In this document: positions 7,094-14,685 of the stretch, in pieces
Layout of the letters: each line of letters starts with the position of its first letter
Numbering within the stretch: position 1 is the first letter of the stretch
Assembly (NCBI GenBank): GCA_029243145.1
Contig: JAQWSQ010000229.1
Span: forward strand, 1-41,441
Direction of reading: 5' to 3'
Length of the DNA: 41,441 nt
From: Planctomycetaceae bacterium
Lineage (GTDB): Bacteria; Planctomycetota; Planctomycetia; Planctomycetales; Planctomycetaceae
The notes under the pieces: generated by a model
Database searches by the model: none
What the model was told of the DNA's origin: nothing
What the model saw: the letters and a program-made list of their open reading frames with translations, nothing else
Translations under genes and position numbers: made by a program

Positions 7094-8518
7094 ATGATAA
7101 CTTCAACTCGCTGCTTGCCTGGCCGCTTATCCGGCCGGCTTTGTTTTCTCACGATTGCCTCGTGCTTGATGACGGTTGCCCTGACCGACACGGCTGTAGC
7201 CGAGCCGCCTCCCGTCAAAGTCTTCATCCTGGCGGGCCAGTCCAACATGGTGGGGCACAGCAGGGGTCATACTATGGGCACGTTGTTCAATGTGGACGGC
7301 CCCAAAGACAAGGCGCTCATTGACCTGGTCTTCGGGAAGGATGCGAAGCTTTCCGAACAGCGGCTCGACGAAACGCTGGATCTGGCGAAGCAACTCAACG
7401 AGCTGACGGGCGGCATCGGGGACCCGAAGATCAAGGCGATGACGGACGCCGCTCAAAAGGCGGCCGCGGAAGCCGAAGCGGCACGGATCAAGGCGACTCT
7501 GGAGACCTACCAGAAGGACGTTGTAGCGGCGAGCGCCGTCTCGGACAGGGTCTACATCAATTCCATCGCGGATAAAAACAGGAAGTCCGGAAAATTGGCG
7601 GTGGGCTACGGTGGCGATCCGATCAAGATCGGCCCCGAATACAGCTTCGGCCTTTCGATCGCACCGAAGATCGACGGCCCAATCCTGCTCATCAAGACCT
7701 CGTGGGGCGGCAAGTCGCTGAACTACGATTTTCGCCCGCCCTCGTTGCCTGACTTCAAGACCACCCCTGAGTATGCGGAGGCCAAGGCCAAGGCGGAAGA
7801 GGCCCTGAAGCGCTACGAGGCCGCCGTCAAGTCGTTCCCGCAGGACCAGGAGAAGTACAAAGTCGACCTGGTTGCCTATGAGGAGCAGATGAAAACCGCC
7901 GACGAGAAGGCACGCAAGAAGCTGCGCAAACCCCGTGAGCCACGCGCACCGCGCAAACCCAAGCCGTTCAACATGGACGACCCCGGCCTCAACTACCGCA
8001 TGATGAACGAGGCGGTTCATAAGGTGCTGGACAACCTGAAGGAGAATCATCCGGCCTACGATTCGGACGCTGGATACGAGATCGCCGGATTTGTCTGGTT
8101 CCAGGGATTCAACGACCAGTTCAATGAACACTTTAAGGCCAACTACAAGGACAACATGGTTGCCTTCATCAAGGAGATCCGCCGCGAGTACAAGACGCCA
8201 CAGATGCCCTTCGTCATCGGGGTCCTCGGGACCGGCCAGACCAAAGAAAAGGTGGATGAAAACGCGGTTTCGGTCGCCCAGCGTGAAGCCGCCGCCGTGC
8301 CGGAATTCAAGGGCAACGTCGTGGCGGTCGAAAGCTATACCGAATACGCTCTTGATTCGCTGGAGGTCTTTAATGCCGGGTGGCCGAAAAACTATTATGT
8401 GTGGAACACAGTTGGCAGCGACCGCCCTTATCACTACCTGGGCAGTGGCAAGTTCTTCGTTCGGCTAGGCGATTCCTTCGCAACGTCGATGGCCGAGCTG
8501 ATCGAGAAGCAAAAGTAG
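7094..8518 (+). CDS. Secreted sialate O-acetylesterase-like protein (SASA/DUF303 family)
   Basis: This 474-residue exported esterase belongs to the SGNH-like carbohydrate acetylesterase group. The chosen ATG at 7094 gives a signal peptide (RLCFLTIASCLMTVALTDTAVA); an upstream ATG at 7025 would bury it. The nucleophile motif is ILAGQSNMVG with Ser50. The second block, GFVWFQGFNDQF near 331-343, replaces the usual WHQGE/WFQGWND type, and the likely catalytic His lies in YHYLGSG near 447. Residues about 224-290 form an unusual Lys/Glu/Ala-rich, coiled-coil-like insertion ending in a KPREPRAPRKPKP run. The gene looks clearly richer in GC than its neighbours and sits among insertion debris, so lateral acquisition is plausible. 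It probably removes acetyl groups from polysaccharides. Confidence 0.85.
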   Translation: MITSTRCLPGRLSGRLCFLTIASCLMTVALTDTAVAEPPPVKVFILAGQSNMVGHSRGHTMGTLFNVDGPKDKALIDLVFGKDAKLSEQRLDETLDLAKQLNELTGGIGDPKIKAMTDAAQKAAAEAEAARIKATLETYQKDVVAASAVSDRVYINSIADKNRKSGKLAVGYGGDPIKIGPEYSFGLSIAPKIDGPILLIKTSWGGKSLNYDFRPPSLPDFKTTPEYAEAKAKAEEALKRYEAAVKSFPQDQEKYKVDLVAYEEQMKTADEKARKKLRKPREPRAPRKPKPFNMDDPGLNYRMMNEAVHKVLDNLKENHPAYDSDAGYEIAGFVWFQGFNDQFNEHFKANYKDNMVAFIKEIRREYKTPQMPFVIGVLGTGQTKEKVDENAVSVAQREAAAVPEFKGNVVAVESYTEYALDSLEVFNAGWPKNYYVWNTVGSDRPYHYLGSGKFFVRLGDSFATSMAELIEKQK

Positions 8519-8630
8519 CGCGATGTTGCCCGCAGCGAATGAGAGTCTCAGAGGTGAAGGATGCGTATTGCCAATACTGTTCGGACTCTTATTCTCCGGC
8601 CCCTCTGATTCTCCCCCCCATAGTAGCCCT

Positions 8631-10262
8631 ATGTATCCAAAACTACTAAAGCCACACTATCGTCTACGTCTGTTGTTTAATTCCGCGTTATCGATTGCAC
8701 TTCTTCTGGTGGCATTGTCAGCCGACGTCGCCGGACAAGACGCTTCCGGCCCGATCGCGTTTGAGACTCAAGCCAAGCGTTTCGTGACAGAATTTTGCGT
8801 TGACTGCCACGGGCCGGAGAATCAGGAAGGCGAACTGCGTTTTGATTCCCTCGGACATGACATGTCGGACGACGAGACGGCCCGAACGTGGAATCGGATT
8901 TTCGCTCAGGTGCAGTTTGGGGAGATGCCGCCTGAAGACAGCACTCAGCCGAAGACGTCCGCTAAGTCTGAATTTCTCAAACAGGTTGAAGCCGAGCTGA
9001 CGCGGTTTGGCCGTGGCTTCGGGCTGGACAAGAAATTGCTACTTCCGCAGTTCGGAAATTACGTCGATCACACGACGCTGTTCGACGGAAGCGTGAAAGA
9101 GATGCCGTACACGCCGTCTCGATTATGGCGGCAGCGGCCGATCATTTACGACGCGATCTGGGGCAATGCCTATGGACGAGCTCCCAGGTACAGCGTCAAG
9201 ATTGGAGGAACGGGCAACCATCTGATCACGCGCGGCTCTCATAAAGGCAAGCTGATGGCGACTCGGTATTTTGCCGACCAGAAGTACGCCAACCCGTTTT
9301 TCGAATTCGTGCATCACGCATCAGGATTTACTGACTACGCCTCGATTGTCGCGGACCAGTCTTCGCTGGAAGCGCTGTTGGTCAATGCGGAGACGATGGC
9401 TCGGATTCTGACCGTAGGCCAAAAGGTGCGGATTGTTACCCAGGTGAAGAACAAGGGAAGTCGAACTGGCAACAACGAAGCCATGTTTGTCGGAGGAGTG
9501 ACAACTTCCGCAAACGGATACCGTGGGCGAGTCCCCGTCATCTTTCAGAAGATCGTGCAAACCGACGGGACAGTCGGCCGCGAAGACTTCGACAAAGCTC
9601 TTGATGTTGCCTTCAAACTGTTCCTGAGGCGACCGCCTCGCAATGACGAATACGAAAGCTATTGGAATAACGTTTTCCAGAAGAACGCCTAACTTGGAAA
9701 CAAAATGGCGCTGCAGGCCGTTTTGATTTACGTCACGCTGACGCCGGAATTCGTTTATCGCATGGAGTTGGGTCTGGGCAGCGCTGACGAGCATGATCGC
9801 AGGTTTCTCTCACCGCACGAATTGACTTATGCCATTCACTACACGTTTCAAAACAAGCCAGCATTCGGCGTGGACGAAATCTAGACCGTCGACGTCTACA
9901 CAAAGAACAGCGAAGCGCCTGTTAAACGCACGATGTCGACGCCAAGACCTGCCTGGGCGGCCGGACACAGTTCCCTGGTCGTCGAAATGAAAGAGGGAAA
10001 ACTGAAAACGCGTGCTGACGTCGAACGCGTTGTGAGGAGGCTTCTGGATGCTCGACAGAACGGCTGGGTGACCACTCACAATCGCACCTATCTCTCGACT
10101 CCCAATCCTCGCATTCTGCAATTCTTTCGCGAGTTCTTCGGCTATTACAAAGCGGATGAAGTCTTCAAGGACGTTGACAAGTTCACGAAACACGACGGCT
10201 TTAAACAGTTCGTTCAGGGCAGTGCTTCAAAGCTGGCATACGACACTGACAGCCTGATCCGT
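8631..10262 (+). pseudogene. Cytochrome-like DUF1592/DUF1588 protein gene, two in-frame stops and 3' truncation
   Basis: The ATG at 8631 opens an exported protein (hydrophobic segment near LLFNSALSIALLLVALSADV) with a haem motif CVDCHGPE and a GEMPPEDS segment, typical of the planctomycete DUF1587/1592/1588/1585 cytochrome family. The frame meets TAA at 9690-9692 and TAG at 9882-9884, yet homology continues in the same frame. DUF1592 reads NKMALQAVLIYVTLTPEFVY and SPHELTYAIHYTF; DUF1588 reads KLKTRADVERVVRRLLD and LQFFREFFGYYKADEVFKD. Homology ends near DTDSLI at about 10262, before the rest of DUF1588 and DUF1585. Both stops are explicable by G-to-T changes of GAA and GAG. The retained 353 residues before the first stop could still be made. 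I call it a pseudogene. Confidence 0.85.
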
Positions 10263-10489
10263 AACAACGGAGCTGTAGGGGTCAATGACAACTGTTTTTT
10301 GACATCATCGACCGTTTGTCCTACGAACAGGTCTATCTCTTCAGGTTGCTTCGAGGCTTGGGAAACAGAAGATATTGGCGCAGTCTGTGTCTGTACTGTT
10401 TCGAGGCAAGTCACCTGATCACTGCATCCACAACAGATGAAGAGAAACAAGCTGCATATTAAGAAATGATGATCTTGCATTGGCATCAT
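10214..10489 (-). pseudogene. Lipoprotein gene, 5' part only, truncated at a junction
   Basis: A very good ribosome-binding site (AAGGAG, six bases before ATG) starts a protein at 10489 with a lipoprotein signal ending FLFICCGCSD, Cys22 being the probable lipidated residue. After about 75 residues (QLSLTPTAPLL) the frame runs into the antisense of the broken DUF1592/1588 gene and stops at 10214. The last 16 or so codons are therefore not native. The gene lies 63 bases after the sulfatase stop, in the same direction, and may once have been in its operon. I do not recognise the family. Confidence 0.6.
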
Positions 10490-10552
10490 TATTTACTCCT
10501 TTAAATCGAAGAGTAATCGAATGTTGCAAAATCACAAATAGAAGTGTTTGTG

Positions 10553-11962
10553 TTACTTCGCCTTCCCGCCCAACATTTCGCCGTTGTCGCCGGGCATCGA
10601 TTTGTTCCAAGTGACGAGTCCGGGAAGCAATTTCTCAACGACTGCGAGATTGTCGTTAGCGACGTTCGTCTCTTCCGAAGGGTCGAGTTTCAAATTGAAG
10701 AGCCGAGGGTTGTTGCCGTCGTAATCGCAGTAGAGTTTCCAGTCTCCGCTGCGGACTGCCAAGTCGGGCAGATTTTTGTAATGTCGGAACGTCTTACGGT
10801 CGGGGGGACGACGGAAGTAAAGTGGGGCTTGTCGCGACTTCTGTTCTTTTCCCAACAATGTGCTGGCCAGATTCTCGCCATCAAATTGCGTCTCGTTAGG
10901 AGTAGGTGTGCCGGTGATCTCCAGTAATGAAGGAGTCAGATCGATGGCTGAGAAGACGGAGGTTTTGTTGCGTGTGCCTTGTGCCACTTTTGGCATGAGT
11001 CCCGGTGCCCAGACGATGAGCGATGAGCGGATGCCCCCTTCGTAGAGAGTGGCTTTGTGGCCTTTCAGGTGTCCTGCGGAACCAAAACCGACTTCTGGGC
11101 CGTTATCGGAACAGACCAAAATGATGGTGTTGTCGCGAAGTTTCGGATTGCTGTGGACTGTGTCGAAGAGCACGCCAAGTTGCTGATCCATTGTTTCCAG
11201 GACTTTGAGATACAAGTGCCGATTGCTGCCATCTCCCCATAAGTCGAGCGGTGGATGCATGGGAGTATGAACGTCATCGGGCCACAGGTTCAGATAGAAA
11301 GGCTGGTCCTGACTGGCAGAGAAATTCAAAAAGACGGTCGCAGATTCCACAAACTTTTCGGTGACATAAGCTCGGTCGTGCCAGATGACCGGTCCGTGGC
11401 CGAGGGTATCGGAACCGAGATTGTGGGGGATTGGTTTTTGTTTGTTGGGAGTGTACTTAAGGGGGAGAACTCTGGCCCCCAGGCCTTCAAAATTGGTGAT
11501 GGATTCGTCGAATCCATATTCGGTAATGAGTGGTGCTTCGTGGATGTCTCGTTGTCCGCCCATATGCCATTTCCCGAAATGACCGGTGGCGTAACCGGAG
11601 TCGTTCAGGATGTTTGCCAACATGGGGGCTTTGAGGTCGAGCCAATTGGCGATGCCTCGACGTGCGTTGTCTTTGCGATTGTTGAGATACGAGGTAATGT
11701 CCCAGCGTTGTGGGTATTGGCCGGTAGAGATGGCGACGCGCGACGGAGAACAAATGGGCGAGTTGACGTAAAATTGCTCGAAGGCAATCCCTTCTGATGC
11801 CAGCCGGTCGATGTGGGGAGTTTGTGCCTCGGTGTTACCGAAGGAGGAGAAGTCGGCCCATCCCATGTCGTCAATGAAGACGAGAATCACGTTTGGACGG
11901 TCGGCAGCGTGTAGTGGAAGGGAGACAAATGAAAGACAAACAGCGAGAATCGTTAAACGCAT
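10553..11962 (-). CDS. Secreted sulfatase, formylglycine type
   Basis: This 469-residue enzyme of the arylsulfatase A (S1) superfamily hydrolyses sulfate esters, most likely on polysaccharides. The signal peptide ends SLPLHAADR. Metal ligands are in VFIDDMGWAD (29-37). Cys71 in CSPSR is the residue converted to formylglycine. GKWHMGG supplies the Lys/His pair, PDDVHTPMH a further substrate His, and VCSDNGPEVG the Asp-Asn metal ligands. Length and order are normal. A strong CGGAGG lies six bases before the ATG. The gene follows the DUF1549/1553 gene by 183 bases on the same strand and precedes a truncated lipoprotein gene. The exact sugar substrate cannot be read from sequence. A formylglycine-generating enzyme is not encoded in this window. 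Confidence 0.95.
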   Translation of the reverse strand: MRLTILAVCLSFVSLPLHAADRPNVILVFIDDMGWADFSSFGNTEAQTPHIDRLASEGIAFEQFYVNSPICSPSRVAISTGQYPQRWDITSYLNNRKDNARRGIANWLDLKAPMLANILNDSGYATGHFGKWHMGGQRDIHEAPLITEYGFDESITNFEGLGARVLPLKYTPNKQKPIPHNLGSDTLGHGPVIWHDRAYVTEKFVESATVFLNFSASQDQPFYLNLWPDDVHTPMHPPLDLWGDGSNRHLYLKVLETMDQQLGVLFDTVHSNPKLRDNTIILVCSDNGPEVGFGSAGHLKGHKATLYEGGIRSSLIVWAPGLMPKVAQGTRNKTSVFSAIDLTPSLLEITGTPTPNETQFDGENLASTLLGKEQKSRQAPLYFRRPPDRKTFRHYKNLPDLAVRSGDWKLYCDYDGNNPRLFNLKLDPSEETNVANDNLAVVEKLLPGLVTWNKSMPGDNGEMLGGKAK

Positions 11963-12145
11963 GAGCGACCTCCGGTTGGACTTCCTAATGAAGCGTTTAT
12001 CTTAACCGAAAGGGGGACTGTGGAGTAATGCGTTCTCTTGAGAGTACACAGAGTTACTTTGAGGTTTGTTGCGTAGCCCAATAAAACAGCGATTCTGGAA
12101 CGAGTCTCGGTCTACGAAATGGGATATCGTTTATTTCTCTCACAC

Positions 12146-14572
12146 TCAGTGTTGAAACAGAAACTCTTTCGAGTTCAGGATGGCCCAGCCGACATCTTCC
12201 ATCGCCAGCTTGCGGTCTTCCGAATTGGCGATGTGAGCTTTCGCCGCCGCCATCTCTGCTTCTGCGGGAGGTCGAGCGACGGCAGAGAGATAGAGAGTCG
12301 TAATGATCTCTTCGTCAGATTTCTTTTCGGCCATCATTTTGGCGATGCGACCTTTACTGTCACGCAGTTTGTTGTGAACAACGGGGCCGTTGATCATTTG
12401 TAAGGCTTGTGAGAGGTTTGATTCATCCGACCGTTCGCATTCGCACGCCATCTCGCGTTGAGGTTGGCCAAAGATTTTTAGGAAGTAATGATTGGCGGGA
12501 GGGTCGGCAAGTTGGGTGGCTCTCATACCGACCGGTACGCCGGCGAATTTCTCGGGGACATCGGTCACCTGACAGATCGCGTCAAGAAGTTGCTCCGCAG
12601 AGAGAAGTCGTGTGGAGGCATGGGAGTTGTAGATTTCATCCTCAGCGTTGAACTGGTTCTTTTTGGAACTGAGTTGGTAGAGCCGTGATTGCATGATCGT
12701 GCGGATGGCCCATTTCTGTGAGAAGTTATTTTCGGCGAATTTCTTAGAGAGAGTGTTGAGAAGTTCGGTGTTTGATGGCGGGTTGGAATCACGGAAGTCA
12801 TCGACCGGTTCGACGATGCCACGTCCGAGGAGGTGTCCCCAAATTCGGTTGACGGTCGCTTTCGCAAAGAATGGGTTTTCTTCCGAGGTGAGCCAGTCGG
12901 CGAAGACTTCGCGGCGGTCTTCTTCTGCCGGAACATCAACATCGCCTTTGAGCAACAGATGGACTTTCATAGTCTCGCCGGTGCGTGGCTGTTTCACTTC
13001 ACCCGAATTCTGAGTGAAGATAATTTCTTCTTCGACGCCAGCACCGTCTTTACGTCCGATACGAGCGAAGGCGGCAGCGATGCCGTAATAGTTGTCTTGC
13101 GACCAACGCTCGAAGGGGTGATTATGACACTTTGCACATTGAATGCGGATGCCGAGAAACAGTTGTGCGGTGGTTTCGGTGGCATCAAGCGGATCGCGAC
13201 TTGCTCGCCAGTAGTTGGCGGCGGGATTGATGTTGGTGCTGCCACGAGCGGTCAGTAACTCTTGAGCAAGTTGATCGAGCGGTTTGTCGGTACGAACCGA
13301 TTCAAACAACCAGCGATTGAATTTGTGAACGCCGGTCGGTTTCAGCTTTTTCGAGTTGGCTCGTAAAACGTCGGACCATTTGAGCGTCCAGAAGGTGGCG
13401 TAATCTTCAGAATCGAGGAGCCTATCAATCAGGCGGTTTCGCTTGTCGGGCGATTCGTCATTCAGGAATGCCTGAGTTTCTGAGATCGACGGGAGACGCC
13501 CGATGCCGTCGAGTGTGGCTCGACGAAGAAACTCTTCATCGTTGCAAATTTCGGAAGGAAGAATCTGCAATTGCTTCATTTTGGAGAAGGCAATTTGATC
13601 AATGAAGTTATGTTCTGCAGGATTGTTCCAGGCGAAGCCGGGAACTTCTTCCAGGAATGTGAGATAGCTAGTGTCCATTTTGTCGAGATAGCGTGCGAGG
13701 ATGGCGCTCTCACCTCGACCTGTTTTTTCGACGAGACCTAATTCATCGACACCTGCCACGTTTTCATTCGATGATGAGAAGACGGTGAGAGCAGTGAGGT
13801 CTCGCTTCGATCCATCACTGAATGTTCCCGTGACAGTGAGCTGTTGTTTTTCAGCCGGTTGATTTAAGACACGCTGACGGGGGAAGACTTCAATCTTTTG
13901 TAACGTGGGTACTTCTTTGGCGTCGAGTTTCAATCCCTCTGCAATCCAGGTTCGCAAAACGGTGTGGGAAGCGTCTCCCGTTCTCAAACGTCGTCCGCCT
14001 GCGTGAGAAACTTCCATTAACGGCTTGCGAAGAATCAACGAGGCATCCGGTTCCATCACATTGGTACGTCGAGCGTAAGATTCACTTCGAAGAGTGAGAA
14101 TATCGAGTGGCGGATCGTAGCCGCGAAGTGATAATCGAAAGCCACCTTTGCCAGAGGGTGAGCCGTGGCATGCTCCCATGTTGCAACCAGATTTGGTGAG
14201 CGCTGCGAGTGTTTCATTCTGGAAACTGACCGGGCGTTGGGCGTCGATTTGTTTGACGGTGACAGTGGTCGTGGTTTTCAATGCACCGATCTCTGCCGTC
14301 ACAGTGGCTGATCCGGTTCCCGTTGGAATGACGATTCCCTGTTCCACTTTGACGATGGCCGGGTCGCTACTGACGTAAGTTGCCTTATGCGTTAAATCAC
14401 GAACCGTGTCATCTTCAAAAGTTCCCGTGAGAACCAGTTGTTGACGGCTGCGAGCATCCAGCAATTCAAATTCTGCAGGATGTAGGGAGAGCCCGGTTGC
14501 CTTGGTCTCGGCAGAACCGATTCCGGCAGAGAACAACAGGCAGAAAAAAGCGAGGAAAGTATTCAGTCGCAT
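12146..14572 (-). CDS. Secreted Ig-like (Big2)/DUF1549/DUF1553 protein with CX4CH motif
   Basis: The ATG at 14572 is preferred because GGAG lies eight bases before it; an in-frame GTG nine bases earlier would overlap that site. The 808-residue product has a signal peptide (FLAFFCLLFSAGIGSAE), a first bacterial Ig-like domain at about 25-108, and a cytochrome-like region with CNMGACHGSPSGKGGF (C130, C135, H136). A second Ig-like domain lies at about 222-310, DUF1549 at about 325-540 with IQCAKCHNHPFERW, and DUF1553 at about 570-800 with NPFFAKATVNRIWGHLLGRG. The first motif has four residues between the cysteines rather than two. The gene follows the PPC-domain gene by 113 bases in one apparent operon. 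No DUF1501 gene follows, unlike the other two pairs in the window. Confidence 0.93.
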   Translation of the reverse strand: MRLNTFLAFFCLLFSAGIGSAETKATGLSLHPAEFELLDARSRQQLVLTGTFEDDTVRDLTHKATYVSSDPAIVKVEQGIVIPTGTGSATVTAEIGALKTTTTVTVKQIDAQRPVSFQNETLAALTKSGCNMGACHGSPSGKGGFRLSLRGYDPPLDILTLRSESYARRTNVMEPDASLILRKPLMEVSHAGGRRLRTGDASHTVLRTWIAEGLKLDAKEVPTLQKIEVFPRQRVLNQPAEKQQLTVTGTFSDGSKRDLTALTVFSSSNENVAGVDELGLVEKTGRGESAILARYLDKMDTSYLTFLEEVPGFAWNNPAEHNFIDQIAFSKMKQLQILPSEICNDEEFLRRATLDGIGRLPSISETQAFLNDESPDKRNRLIDRLLDSEDYATFWTLKWSDVLRANSKKLKPTGVHKFNRWLFESVRTDKPLDQLAQELLTARGSTNINPAANYWRASRDPLDATETTAQLFLGIRIQCAKCHNHPFERWSQDNYYGIAAAFARIGRKDGAGVEEEIIFTQNSGEVKQPRTGETMKVHLLLKGDVDVPAEEDRREVFADWLTSEENPFFAKATVNRIWGHLLGRGIVEPVDDFRDSNPPSNTELLNTLSKKFAENNFSQKWAIRTIMQSRLYQLSSKKNQFNAEDEIYNSHASTRLLSAEQLLDAICQVTDVPEKFAGVPVGMRATQLADPPANHYFLKIFGQPQREMACECERSDESNLSQALQMINGPVVHNKLRDSKGRIAKMMAEKKSDEEIITTLYLSAVARPPAEAEMAAAKAHIANSEDRKLAMEDVGWAILNSKEFLFQH

Positions 14573-14685
14573 CTTAGTCACTCCAGTGACGTCAGTCGGG
14601 TAGGATTTTATGAGGCAGGACGCATCAACATATCTATGTGTTTAATTGTAACGCACAAAACTGCTGATGGAACAAGAGTTTGTGA

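Noticed and set aside
7127..8434. Long open frame of 435 codons on the minus strand opposite the esterase gene
   Set aside because: It is an antisense shadow caused by the GC-rich codons of the esterase gene; the plus strand has a signal peptide and catalytic motifs and the minus frame has none.
9690..9884. Recoding of TAA and TAG as sense codons
   Set aside because: TAA and TAG end other genes in the window normally, and the gene is also truncated at its 3' end, so decay is simpler.
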